20,273 nt of DNA, from contig JASFVN010000050.1 in the NCBI GenBank assembly GCA_050049805.1, positions 1 to 20,273 on the forward strand, written 5' to 3'. A program made the position numbers and the translations under genes. Of this stretch, positions 7,467 through 15,551 are shown one piece after another. Origin of the DNA: JABDNZ01 sp050049805 (lineage in GTDB: Bacteria; Gemmatimonadota; Gemmatimonadetes; Longimicrobiales; Gaopeijiaceae). Position 1 is the first letter of the stretch. Each line of letters opens with the position of its first letter. Under the pieces are notes generated by a model. That model saw only the letters and a program-made list of their open reading frames with translations. It did not search any database and was not told the DNA's origin.

Positions 7467-8451
7467 GGCTCTTCCTGACCCTGGGGTCGATAACCCCGTA
7501 CAGGATGTCGGCAAGGAGGTTTCCAATCACGACCATGGCGCCGAAGATGAAGGTTACTGCCAGGACCACGGGCAGATCCCGGGCCTGGATGGATTCAACC
7601 ATCAACCGGCCCATGCCAGGCCAGGCGAAGACCTGTTCGATGAGGACGGTGCCGCTCAGGAGGAAGGGGAAGTAGACGCCGAAAAGGGTCACCACCGGAA
7701 TCAGGGCGTTGCGCAGAGCATGCTTCAAGATCACCCGAGATTCCGTCAAGCCCTTGGCCCTGGCGGTCCTGATGTAATCCTGCCGGATGACCTCGAGCAT
7801 GCTGGTCCTGGCGTACCGGGCGATGGCCCCCGTCAGGATCAGGCTCAAGGTGACCGTCGGTAGCACCAGGTGATGGATCCTGTCCTTCAACTGTTCCCAG
7901 GGGCCCAGGAGGGCCGTGGTTGGATCGGCCACGCCCGAAGCCGGGAAGCTTACGGGCCAATCCCAGAAAGCCCCGGCTCCCACACTGAAGACCAGAGTCA
8001 GCATGAGGGCCAACCAGAAGGAGGGCATCGAGTAGAAGAGGAGCGTGACCCCGCTCAGGAGCCCGTCAACGAGAGTGTTCTGCCGAACAGCCTGCAGGAC
8101 CCCGATGAGGATCCCCACCACGAAGGAAATCGCCAGGGCTGCCGACGCCAGGACAAGGGTGTTCGGGAGGGCCGCAAGAATCCGGTCCCTGACGGGTAGC
8201 TGATAGCTCAGGGAGTAGCCGAAATCACCCTGGAGGAAGGAGAACAACCACTTCACGTACCGAACCAGGAGCGGGTCGTCCAGGCCCATTGTCTTCCTGA
8301 TCCGGTCCAACACCTCGGGAGCCGCCCAAAGAGGGAGGTACACATCAGCGACGTCCCCCGGTGCAAGGCTCAGGGCGATGAAGACGAGGGTAGCCACACC
8401 CAGAAGTAGGGGGATAGCCCCCAGGAGTCTGCGGAATACGAAACGGAGCAA
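7459..8451 (-). CDS. oppB: Peptide ABC importer permease, OppB/DppB type
   Basis: A 330-residue inner-membrane permease with the typical OppB opening MLRFVFRRLLGAIPLLLGVATLVFIALSLAPGD, split here as signal-like helix plus the PGD motif. It has about six membrane helices and the EAA loop YIRTARAKGLTESRVILKHALRNALIP. The end is VIDPRVRKSR. With OppC it forms the transmembrane path. The start is a TTG at 8451, 13 bp after the oppA stop, preceded by GAGAGGAT at a suitable distance. The next ATG (residue 55) would remove the first helix, so the TTG is preferred. The gene overlaps oppC by 8 bp. Family certain, substrate unknown. Confidence 0.93.
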   Translation of the reverse strand: MLRFVFRRLLGAIPLLLGVATLVFIALSLAPGDVADVYLPLWAAPEVLDRIRKTMGLDDPLLVRYVKWLFSFLQGDFGYSLSYQLPVRDRILAALPNTLVLASAALAISFVVGILIGVLQAVRQNTLVDGLLSGVTLLFYSMPSFWLALMLTLVFSVGAGAFWDWPVSFPASGVADPTTALLGPWEQLKDRIHHLVLPTVTLSLILTGAIARYARTSMLEVIRQDYIRTARAKGLTESRVILKHALRNALIPVVTLFGVYFPFLLSGTVLIEQVFAWPGMGRLMVESIQARDLPVVLAVTFIFGAMVVIGNLLADILYGVIDPRVRKSRA

Positions 8452-8464
8452 GGCCCCGATCCTC

Positions 8465-10186
8465 TCAGCGTCCTCGCCGATCCTGGGGCGCGATCCACCA
8501 ATGTCGAATGGTGGCCCAATCCCCCCGGGTATCGAACTCAGCCTGTCGCAACCGCTTGTTCACACCGTCCCGCCGACGAGCCGAATAGAGGAACGTATAC
8601 GGTTGAAGCTCCATCTGGCGCAGCAGGTAGGCCCGCCACACCGGGCGGGCCGTTTCTCTTTCCGTGATGAGCTGAAGCGTATCCAGGTAACGATCCAACT
8701 CCGGGTCCATTGTCCCGGAGAAGGCCAAACTTCCGTCCACCACCTCGGAGTGGAAAAGGTCCCGGTCGTCGATCCGAAAGCCGGTCTCCAACGTCACCAG
8801 GGCAGCCTCGAACTCACGCGTCTCGGCGATGGCTGAAACGTAAGCCCCGTATTCGGCGACGCGGGGAAGGAGTCGGACTCCGATGTCCTGGAGCTGGACC
8901 CGCAGGATCTCCGCCACCTGTTCCCGTTCCTGGTTCTGATTGTAAACCAGCTCGATCTCCAGAGACCGGCCCTCATCGTTCTCCCGAGTCCCGTCCCCGT
9001 CCCTGTCCACCCAGCCAGATTCGCTCAGGATTCTTCGGGCCTCATCCGGGTCGAAGCCCAGTGAGTCTCCGAGCGACTCATCGAAGGCCCAATGGGTCGG
9101 AGGCAAGCTGGCGTTGAGGAGTGTAGCCCCGCCCAGCTGCACCCCTTCGATAAGTTGCTCCCGGTTCATGCCCAGGGTCAGGGCCCGCCGAACCCTGACG
9201 TCGGAAAGCTCCGGAACCCTGCTGTTCCAGGCGATGAAGAAGAAAGCCGGATACTGAAAGCTCCACAAATCCAGCTCCGGGTGCTCCAGAACCACCTCCG
9301 CCTGGTCCGGAAGCATCTGCACGAAGACATCCAGGCTGCCGGTCAAAAGCTCGGCCAGAAGGGTGGAATGTTCGGGGATATATCGGTAGACATACCGATC
9401 CAGATAGGGCCGTCCTCCCAACTCTTCCGGGAAGGCCGGATTGGCCTCGAACGTCCAGGAGTCTCCTGGCAACCTGGAAACAAACCGGAAGGGCCCGTTC
9501 CCGACGGGGCACGCACCGGAGAAAGGGTGAGTGGCCAGATCCGCCGTAGAGACCCCTCCGAGCAGGTGCTCCGGAAGGATGGCGACGCTCCTCCAGAGTT
9601 CCAGAGGGTCGGCGTGGGGCTGGAAATGGAACCTGACGGTGAAGGAATCCACCACCTCCACTCCTTCTTCCCCTGACCCATAGGGGAGGAGCCACCCAGG
9701 GTTGAAGAAGAAGCTTTCGGGGTCTTTCAGTGTCCTGTAGGTGAAGGCCACGTCGTGGGCCGTGGTGAGGGATCCGTCGTGCCAGTAGACGTCCTCCCTC
9801 AGGTGGAATGTCAGCTCAGACTGGTCGTCGGACATCGCCCACGAGCGGGCCAAGTAGGGCCTCGGCAGCAGGTCTTCGCCGAACTCCACGAGGGTCATGA
9901 GATTCACATACTGTTGGTGCTGTAGCGACAGGGTTTGGCCCGCGTCGGCTGGGCCCATCCCCGACAAGTCCGCCACCGAGCCTACAACGGCCGTCCCCCC
10001 GTACCGCTCCTCGTCCCACTCCCTGTCGGAAAAGGTGGCCATGAAAGAATCCACCCTGGCCAGGGCCGGACCGCAAAAGCCTTCCGCCAAATCCACAGCG
10101 GAAATCTCCCCGGCATCGCCGCCACACGCCAGGGCCCAGAAGGATAGCAGGGGAAAGAGGAATAGGGAGGATACGGGTCGCCTCAT
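8465..10186 (-). CDS. oppA: Extracytoplasmic solute-binding lipoprotein, family 5 (OppA/DppA-like)
   Basis: A 573-residue peptide- or solute-binding lipoprotein that delivers substrate to OppBC. Residues 1-20 are a lipoprotein signal ending in the lipobox ALAC, with Cys21 as the lipidation site. The family 5 body includes LARSWAMSDDQSELTFHLREDVYWHDG, TAHDVAFTYRTLKDP, and SDVRVRRALTLGMNREQLI. A DRDGDGTRENDE loop at 394-405 has the spacing of a calcium-binding EF-type loop, as seen in some family 5 proteins. The ATG at 10186 is chosen because GAGGAG sits 8 nt upstream and it gives a proper signal peptide. An upstream in-frame extension to 10291 would run into the lipM gene. It is 86 bp after lipM and 13 bp before oppB. 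Substrate cannot be inferred. Confidence 0.92.
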   Translation of the reverse strand: MRRPVSSLFLFPLLSFWALACGGDAGEISAVDLAEGFCGPALARVDSFMATFSDREWDEERYGGTAVVGSVADLSGMGPADAGQTLSLQHQQYVNLMTLVEFGEDLLPRPYLARSWAMSDDQSELTFHLREDVYWHDGSLTTAHDVAFTYRTLKDPESFFFNPGWLLPYGSGEEGVEVVDSFTVRFHFQPHADPLELWRSVAILPEHLLGGVSTADLATHPFSGACPVGNGPFRFVSRLPGDSWTFEANPAFPEELGGRPYLDRYVYRYIPEHSTLLAELLTGSLDVFVQMLPDQAEVVLEHPELDLWSFQYPAFFFIAWNSRVPELSDVRVRRALTLGMNREQLIEGVQLGGATLLNASLPPTHWAFDESLGDSLGFDPDEARRILSESGWVDRDGDGTRENDEGRSLEIELVYNQNQEREQVAEILRVQLQDIGVRLLPRVAEYGAYVSAIAETREFEAALVTLETGFRIDDRDLFHSEVVDGSLAFSGTMDPELDRYLDTLQLITERETARPVWRAYLLRQMELQPYTFLYSARRRDGVNKRLRQAEFDTRGDWATIRHWWIAPQDRRGR

Positions 10187-10272
10187 GTCACCAACTCCTC
10201 GACTCGAGCAAGAAGGGGGGTGCGGTCGGGCAGGGCCACTGCTCCGCAGCACCCTTCCAGAAAGTCCGAATC

Positions 10273-11112
10273 TCAAACCCTCCAGGTCCACCCCGAATCT
10301 TCATAGTGGGCTTGAAGCTCATTCGCCGCCATCTTCTCGTCCCCGCGGTAGTCCCCGTCGGCCCAGCTCCCACCCAGCGTTTTTTCCAGGCCCGCCCTGA
10401 TGCACGTGGAGAGGAGGGAGAGCTCCGGCACTCCTCCCAGGATCGACGCCAGAGTCGCGGGAGGAGGTACCGGCTCGTCGTCGCCCCGGAGTCTTCGAAG
10501 AACGTCCTGGTCCCCGTCCAGCATGATGGAGCCGTGCTGGAGAACACTTTCATCGATACGGACCTGTGCGCTACCGATGAGCTTCCGGCCCAGAGCCATG
10601 ACCTCTCCCTCCGCCGGCTGGCGAAAGCATGGACCGGCGTCCGGAGGGAGGCTGGGCCCCGTGTCCGAGGCCAGCTCAACGGCCGCTCCCAGTTTCTGAA
10701 GTCCAACCAACAGGCCCCGATTGATGATCCGGTACGCCTTCTTCAGGCCGCCGAAGGCGCCGACGGGAAAAGCCAACGCGTACGTCAGCTCCCGGTGGTG
10801 CAAGACGGCCCTGCCACCGGTGGGCCGCCTCACGTACGCCACCCCTTCCTCCCCGGCCCGGGAAATCGAGTAGATCCCCGCCGCGGGTTCGTTTCGGCCG
10901 AAGGATACGGTGGGGGGATCCCACTCATACAACCGTAGAACACCGGTACCGGGAGTCAGCTCCCGGGCGAGAGCGTGATCCCGGGCCATATTCTCCGCCC
11001 CCGACAACGCTCCATCCATCAACACCCGCCACTGAAGCGGCCCGGCAACCGATTGCTGGTCCGAAACAAGGGAGGGAGACGGGTTCCCCCGCCTCCCTCC
11101 GTTGGAGATCAC
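10273..11112 (-). CDS. lipM: Octanoyl-[acyl carrier protein]:protein N-octanoyltransferase, LipM type
   Basis: A 279-residue enzyme of the BPL/LplA/LipB fold. The N-terminal GAENMARDHAL, the RRPTGGRAVLHHRELTYAL motif (95-113) and the GRKLIGSAQ lysine loop (K177) mark the superfamily. The stretch GPCFRQPAEGEVMALGRK, with Cys162 as likely acyl-enzyme cysteine, and LQHGSI match LipM of Bacillus subtilis, which is nearly the same length, better than ATP-dependent LplA. LipM moves octanoyl from ACP to GcvH, and sulfur insertion by LipA follows. Its place in the same gene run as gcvH and gcvP supports that role. The start is a GTG at 11112, five nt after an AGGAGG that overlaps the stop of the upstream gene. 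LplA-like ligase is the main alternative. Confidence 0.83.
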   Translation of the reverse strand: MISNGGRRGNPSPSLVSDQQSVAGPLQWRVLMDGALSGAENMARDHALARELTPGTGVLRLYEWDPPTVSFGRNEPAAGIYSISRAGEEGVAYVRRPTGGRAVLHHRELTYALAFPVGAFGGLKKAYRIINRGLLVGLQKLGAAVELASDTGPSLPPDAGPCFRQPAEGEVMALGRKLIGSAQVRIDESVLQHGSIMLDGDQDVLRRLRGDDEPVPPPATLASILGGVPELSLLSTCIRAGLEKTLGGSWADGDYRGDEKMAANELQAHYEDSGWTWRV

Positions 11113-11122
11113 ATCAACCTCC

Positions 11123-11809
11123 TCAGAACTCGTAGCTGTCTCCTGGTTGGAGAGCCTCCACAGCCGCTCTCAAGCCCACCAGACCCCTGAACACTTCGGG
11201 ATCCTGTTTGATCATGTCGAAGGTATTGTAGTGAATGGGCACCACCACCTTCGGTTCGATGAACTCCACAGCTTTGGCTGCATCCATGGGGCCCATGGTG
11301 AAATTGTCTCCGATGGGAAGGAGAGCTACATCCACCGTTCCTTTCAGGAGGTTCATGTCAGTGAGGAGGGCCGTGTCCCCGGCATGATAGAGGGTCTTCC
11401 CCCCCAGCTCCATCCAAAATCCTCCCGGAACCGTGGTGTAGGCTCCCTCGTCGTCTCCAGCTACCTGACCCCCGTGGAGGGCCGGCGTCATCTTCACATA
11501 ACCAAATGGGAAATTGAAACCTCCCCCGATGTGGAGTGGGTGGGCGTTTTCTACTCCCTGGCTCTGTGCAAAGCTTACGATCTCAAAGGTGGAGACCAGG
11601 GTCGCACCGGTGCGCTTCGCCAATGGGATGGCGTCGGCGAAGTGGTCGAAGTGCCCGTGAGTACAGAGAATGAAGTCGATGTCTTCGATCTCGTCGGCCT
11701 TCACGTCACTCACCGGATTTTCATCGAACCACGGGTCGATGATGATCTTGGTTCCGTCGTCCGTGATGAGCGTGAAGGTGGAGTGGCCGTGGTAGTGCAG
11801 CTTGGCCAT
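11123..11809 (-). CDS. UPF0173-family metal-dependent hydrolase (metallo-beta-lactamase fold)
   Basis: A 228-residue cytoplasmic protein matching the UPF0173 hydrolase family in length and motifs. The metal site is visible: THGHFDH (H51, H53, D55, H56), H112, D145 (YHAGDT), and H193 (PIHYNTFD). H5, H7 and H9 form the family's N-terminal YHGHS motif. The natural substrate of this family is not established. The ATG at 11809 has GGAGG about 6 nt upstream. It lies 52 bp after gcvP and 10 bp before lipM, so it is very likely in the same transcript. That placement suggests a link to glycine cleavage or lipoyl metabolism, for example a thioester or repair hydrolase, but this is inference only. Confidence 0.9.
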   Translation of the reverse strand: MAKLHYHGHSTFTLITDDGTKIIIDPWFDENPVSDVKADEIEDIDFILCTHGHFDHFADAIPLAKRTGATLVSTFEIVSFAQSQGVENAHPLHIGGGFNFPFGYVKMTPALHGGQVAGDDEGAYTTVPGGFWMELGGKTLYHAGDTALLTDMNLLKGTVDVALLPIGDNFTMGPMDAAKAVEFIEPKVVVPIHYNTFDMIKQDPEVFRGLVGLRAAVEALQPGDSYEF

Positions 11810-11861
11810 GGATGCCTCCTTCTCTTGTTAAGCCGGGGAAGCCTATGCGTCTTCTATTCCT

Positions 11862-14732
11862 CTACTCCTCTGAATAAGCATCCAAAGGGGGACAGGCGCA
11901 AACCAGGTTCCGGTCGCCAAAGGCATTGTTCACCCGGCGAACCGGTGGCCAGAACTTGCTCTCCTTGGTCCACGGAGCCGGGAAGACGGCCCGTTCCCTG
12001 GAATATGGGTGCTTCCACTCCTCCTCGGCGATCATGGCCGAAGTATGGGGCGCATTCTTCAAGAGGTTATCCTCGGTATCGGCGATTCCCTCTTCCACCT
12101 CGACGATCTCTTCACGGATGGTGGCCATGGCAGCACAGAACCGGTCCAACTCATATTTGGACTCGCTCTCCGTGGGCTCCACCATGAGGGTGCCGGCCAC
12201 GGGGAACGACTGGGTCGGAGAGTGGAATCCAAAGTCCATGAGGCGTTTCGCCACGTCTTCGTCGGTGACCCCCGAGGTCTTTCGCAGTGGACGGAGGTCC
12301 AGAATGAACTCGTGGGCCACTCTTCCCTTCTCACCATGGTAGAGGATCGAGTAGTGCTCCTCCAGCTTGTGGCCCAGATAGTTGGCGTTGAGGATCGCCC
12401 CTTCGGTAGCCCTGCGAAGCCCTTCAGGCCCCAGTAGCCGGATATACGACCAGGAGATGGGCAGGATATTGGCGCTCCCCCACTGAGCCGCTGAAACCGG
12501 GCCCGTACCCTTCTCTCCTCCCACGTCGACGATTGGATGGTTGGGTAGATAGGGAGCCAGCGCCTCGTTGCAACAGATGGGGCCCATGCCCGGGCCGCCT
12601 CCCCCGTGAGGAATCGCGAAGGTCTTGTGGAGGTTGAGATGGCAGACATCCGCCCCGTAATCCCCTGGCCGGGCCAGTCCCACCTGGGCGTTCATGTTGG
12701 CCCCATCCAGGTACACCATGCCGCCATGCTGGTGGATGATATCGTTGACCTCTTTGATTCTCGACTCGAAAACGCCGTGGGTGGAGGGGTAGGTGATCAT
12801 GGCCGCCGCCAGGGTGTCGGCATTCGCCTCGGCCTTGGCCCTCAAGTCGTCTACATCGATGTTCCCCATCTCGTCCGTTTTCACGACTACCACTTTCATC
12901 CCCGCCATGACGGATGACGCGGGATTCGTCCCATGAGCCGACGCCGGAACCAAGCACACGTTACGCTGAGTGTCGCCCCGATCGTGGTGGTAAGCCCTGA
13001 TGACCAGAAGCCCGGTATACTCTCCGTTGGCCCCTGAATTGGGCATCATGGATGTAGCCGTGAAGCCGGTAATCTCCTCCAACCAACTCTCTAGATCGTC
13101 GATAATCCTCTTATACCCCTTGGCCTGATCCAACGGGGCGAACGGGTGAAGGTTCGCAAACTCCGGCCAGGTCACCGGCACCATCTCGGTGGTGGCGTTC
13201 AACTTCATCGTGCACGACCCCAGTGAGATCATGCTGGTGTTCAACGAGAGATCCCGGGCTTCCAGCTTGTGGATATACCGGAGCATCTCCGTTTCGGAAT
13301 GGTAGCTGTTGAACACCGGGTGAGTCAGGTAGGGGGTAGCCCTGGCGAATCGGTCATGATCCTTGACTTCGAGATCCTCCGTCGCCAATTCCCGGGCTGA
13401 AACCTTCCCCTCACCCCCGAACACGCCGAAGAGGTCGTCCAGATCGCCGGGCAGAACACCCTCGTCCATGGCGATGCCGATCGTCCCATCTCCGAAGTCC
13501 CTCAGGTTGATCCGACGGGCTAGCGCCGCCTCCATCACCTGTTCTGAGGTCATGCCCTTAGGCCGCACCCGGATGGTATCGAAGTAGTTGTCGTGGACGA
13601 TCTCATGCCCGAGGCGGCTGAGACCCTCGGCCAAAAGCCCCGCAAGAATGTGGATCCGAAGGGCAATGGACCGGATCCTTTCAGGGCCATGATAGACGGC
13701 GTACATGCCAGCCATAATGGCCAGCAGCACCTGAGCGGTGCAGATGTTGGAAGTAGCCTTCTCCCTGCGGATATGTTGCTCCCTCGTCTGGAGTGCCATG
13801 CGGAGAGCCGGATTTCCGTCTGCGTCCACGGACACGCCGATAATCCGCCCCGGCATCTTCCGCTTGAAGTCCTCGCGGGCAGCCAGGTAGGCAGCGTGGG
13901 GGCCACCAAAGCCCATGGGCACGCCGAAGCGCTGCGTGTTCCCCACCGCCGCATCCGCGCCGAACTCCCCTGGCGGTTTGAGGAGCGCCAGGCTCATGAG
14001 ATCTGCGCCTACCACCACGAAGGCCCCCACCTGGTGAGCCTTCTCCACGAACCCCTCGTAATCCAGGACCTGTCCGCACGTTGTTGGATAGGAAACGAGG
14101 GCGCCGAATACGTCGTCGTGAAATTCGAAGGTCTCATGGTCTCCCACCACAACCTGGATGCCCACGGGCTTGGCCCTGGTCTGCACCACGGCGATGGTCT
14201 GGGGATGGCAGAGCTCCGATACAAAGAAGGTACTCCGGTCGCCCTTCGCCTCTCCCTGGAAGAGAGACATGGCCTCGGCCGCGGCCGTACCCTCGTCGAG
14301 GAGTGATGCGTTGGCGATCTCTAGCCCGGTCATATCGATGACCATGGTCTGGAAATTGAGCAGGGCTTCCAGCCGACCCTGAGAAATCTCGGCCTGATAA
14401 GGAGTGTACTGGGTGTACCAACCGGGATTCTCGAGGATGTTGCGGGCGATGACGCCCGGAGTGATGGTGTCGTGGTATCCCATGCCGATATAGGACCGGT
14501 ACACCTGGTTCTCCTGGGCAATCTCCCGAAGCTCCTTCAAAAGAAGGTGCTCCGGCGTGGGTGCGGGAAGATCCAGATCCCGGCCCAAACGGATGGCTTC
14601 GGGAATGGTGTCCTCTACAAGGCGCTCCATTTCGGAGTAGCCCAGGAAGTCCAGCATCTCCTGGATCTCGACGGTTCCAGGCCCTACATGGCGTCGTACA
14701 AAATCACTTTTCGGATCTATTGGCATCGACAT
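11862..14732 (-). CDS. gcvP: Glycine decarboxylase, P-protein of the glycine cleavage system (single-chain form)
   Basis: A 956-residue PLP enzyme that decarboxylates glycine and passes the aminomethyl group to lipoyl-GcvH. It is the fused single-chain form (E. coli GcvP is 957 residues), not the split GcvPA/GcvPB. The N-half opens with FVRRHVGPG and contains YRSYIGMGYHDTITPGVI, NPGWYTQYTPYQAEISQGR and EQHIRREKATSNICTAQ. The C-half has SLGSCTMKLNATTEM, PNSGANGEYTGL, ASAHGTNPASS, and the PLP lysine K703 in HLNLHKTFAIPHGGGGPG. All key motifs are present. The start is the ATG at 14732, with a second ATG at 14726; no strong Shine-Dalgarno is seen before either. The gene follows gcvH after 162 bp that contain a strong hairpin. 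No gcvT is present in the window. Confidence 0.97.
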   Translation of the reverse strand: MSMPIDPKSDFVRRHVGPGTVEIQEMLDFLGYSEMERLVEDTIPEAIRLGRDLDLPAPTPEHLLLKELREIAQENQVYRSYIGMGYHDTITPGVIARNILENPGWYTQYTPYQAEISQGRLEALLNFQTMVIDMTGLEIANASLLDEGTAAAEAMSLFQGEAKGDRSTFFVSELCHPQTIAVVQTRAKPVGIQVVVGDHETFEFHDDVFGALVSYPTTCGQVLDYEGFVEKAHQVGAFVVVGADLMSLALLKPPGEFGADAAVGNTQRFGVPMGFGGPHAAYLAAREDFKRKMPGRIIGVSVDADGNPALRMALQTREQHIRREKATSNICTAQVLLAIMAGMYAVYHGPERIRSIALRIHILAGLLAEGLSRLGHEIVHDNYFDTIRVRPKGMTSEQVMEAALARRINLRDFGDGTIGIAMDEGVLPGDLDDLFGVFGGEGKVSARELATEDLEVKDHDRFARATPYLTHPVFNSYHSETEMLRYIHKLEARDLSLNTSMISLGSCTMKLNATTEMVPVTWPEFANLHPFAPLDQAKGYKRIIDDLESWLEEITGFTATSMMPNSGANGEYTGLLVIRAYHHDRGDTQRNVCLVPASAHGTNPASSVMAGMKVVVVKTDEMGNIDVDDLRAKAEANADTLAAAMITYPSTHGVFESRIKEVNDIIHQHGGMVYLDGANMNAQVGLARPGDYGADVCHLNLHKTFAIPHGGGGPGMGPICCNEALAPYLPNHPIVDVGGEKGTGPVSAAQWGSANILPISWSYIRLLGPEGLRRATEGAILNANYLGHKLEEHYSILYHGEKGRVAHEFILDLRPLRKTSGVTDEDVAKRLMDFGFHSPTQSFPVAGTLMVEPTESESKYELDRFCAAMATIREEIVEVEEGIADTEDNLLKNAPHTSAMIAEEEWKHPYSRERAVFPAPWTKESKFWPPVRRVNNAFGDRNLVCACPPLDAYSEE

Positions 14733-14894
14733 GATGGAGATTCCAGCGTTCTTGCGGGAGCGGGTTCAGAGGCCGGATTTGCCTCCGGAGCCACTTCGGA
14801 GTCCCGGGGCCTCGTGCCCCGGGACTCCCCGCCCTGCGAAGGTTTTCGACGGGTCGGGAAGGACCCCCTTCCCTGTACCCGCCGACGTTGGTGC
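14733..14894 (-). other. gcvH-gcvP intergenic leader with a 13-bp perfect hairpin
   Basis: This 162-bp gap holds a perfect inverted repeat, GGAGTCCCGGGGC / GCCCCGGGACTCC, at 14798-14810 and 14816-14828, with a 5-nt loop (CTCGT on the plus strand). A weaker 5-bp CCGGA/TCCGG hairpin lies at about 14772-14788. Neither is followed by a T-run on either strand, so this is not a standard intrinsic terminator. It could limit read-through, set mRNA decay between gcvH and gcvP, or be a remnant of a repeat. Confidence 0.7.
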
Positions 14895-15284
14895 TCAGCC
14901 CCCGATGAGGGCGGAGTACGCGTTGGGATCCAGGAGGGACCCCACCTGATTCGGGTCCTGGACCCTGATCTTGACGATCCAGCCTTCCCCATAAGGATCG
15001 GAGTTCACGACCGCCGGATCGTCGTCCAGGGAGGAGTTGACGTCGACGATTTCCCCTGCCACCGGGCAATAGAGGTCGCTCACGGCTTTCACGGCCTCGA
15101 TGTTCCCGAAGGGATCCATCTTTTCGAAAGAAGCTCCCACCTCGGGCAGCTCGATGTAGACTACGTCCCCCAACTCCCCCTGGGCGTAGTCGGTCACGCC
15201 CACGAGGAAAACTCCTTCTTCGTCCGTGGGCTTCAAATATTCGTGCTCTTCCGTGTAGAAGAGACCTTCAGGAATCTCAGACAT
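14895..15284 (-). CDS. gcvH: Glycine cleavage system H protein (lipoyl carrier)
   Basis: A 129-residue lipoyl carrier that shuttles the aminomethyl intermediate between P, T and L proteins. It is also the usual acceptor for LipM. It shows FYTEEHEYLKP at the N-terminus, VGVTDYAQGELGDVVYIELPEVG, and the lipoylation site NIEAVKAVSDLYCPVAGE with K66 as the modified lysine. The family more often has ESVKAASD. The end is GWIVKIRV followed by about 20 residues (LLDPNAYSALIGG). The ATG at 15284 is preceded by GGAGG at 4 nt and matches the family start. A longer in-frame reading to a TTG at 15350 would run across the predicted promoter and is rejected. It is the first gene of the minus-strand cluster. 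Confidence 0.97.
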   Translation of the reverse strand: MSEIPEGLFYTEEHEYLKPTDEEGVFLVGVTDYAQGELGDVVYIELPEVGASFEKMDPFGNIEAVKAVSDLYCPVAGEIVDVNSSLDDDPAVVNSDPYGEGWIVKIRVQDPNQVGSLLDPNAYSALIGG

Positions 15285-15320
15285 GGTTCCTCCGTTTATT
15301 GGCAACAGGACCAGACCGGC

Positions 15321-15350
15321 ACAATAGAAGCCTTTTTCCACAAGCGTCAA
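15321..15350 (-). promoter_or_regulatory. Predicted sigma70-type promoter of gcvH and the glycine-cleavage cluster
   Basis: On the minus strand TTGACG (15350-15345) is followed after 18 bp by TATTGT (15326-15321). TCTATT at 16-bp spacing is an alternative -10. Transcription would begin near 15315, leaving an untranslated leader of about 30 nt before the gcvH ATG. That leader is too short for a glycine riboswitch upstream of gcvH. Confidence 0.55.
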
Positions 15351-15551
15351 GGTGCCTCCCCGGGACCGCCGACCTCGACATCACTGGCCACATCCCCAGC
15401 GACTTTCCCGGGCACTGTCCCATCGGTAGTTTCCCCAGGGATTCAGTGCACGATTCAGGCCAAATCGGGAGTGGTTCCGCCGGTACTTTTTCTCGGCCCC
15501 AGAAGGCCGGATTGGCGGCCACACCCTACAACAAGAACCGGGTTGGTAACC
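15351..15551 (+). promoter_or_regulatory. Divergent intergenic region upstream of the acyl-CoA dehydrogenase gene
   Basis: About 200 bp of non-coding DNA between the gcvH promoter and the dehydrogenase ATG at 15552. It must hold the plus-strand promoter, but I see no convincing -35/-10 pair. GGTTGG 5 nt before the ATG is a weak ribosome site. No riboswitch, RNA gene or clear operator was recognised. Confidence 0.35.

Noticed and set aside
7467..7526. Longer oppC start at the ATG at 7526
   Set aside because: It would overlap oppB by 68 bp and add a Ser/Thr/Pro stretch without family support. The GTG at 7466 has AGGAAG and a short 8-bp overlap.
10187..10291. Longer start of the solute-binding protein at 10291
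   Set aside because: It would overlap the end of lipM and bury the lipoprotein signal. The ATG at 10186 has GAGGAG 8 nt upstream and a proper lipobox.
14778..14799. Possible glycine riboswitch fragment upstream of gcvP (CCGAAG and AGGCAAA on the minus strand)
   Set aside because: These two short boxes recall glycine-aptamer motifs, but they are too close together and the flanking GAGAG/CUCUC pairing is absent. A covariance search with the RF00504 model would decide; a significant hit would overturn this rejection.
14472..15551. 360-codon in-frame upstream extension of the acyl-CoA dehydrogenase
   Set aside because: It runs antisense to the start of gcvP and all of gcvH and shows no family similarity. 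Acyl-CoA dehydrogenase homology starts just after the ATG at 15552.
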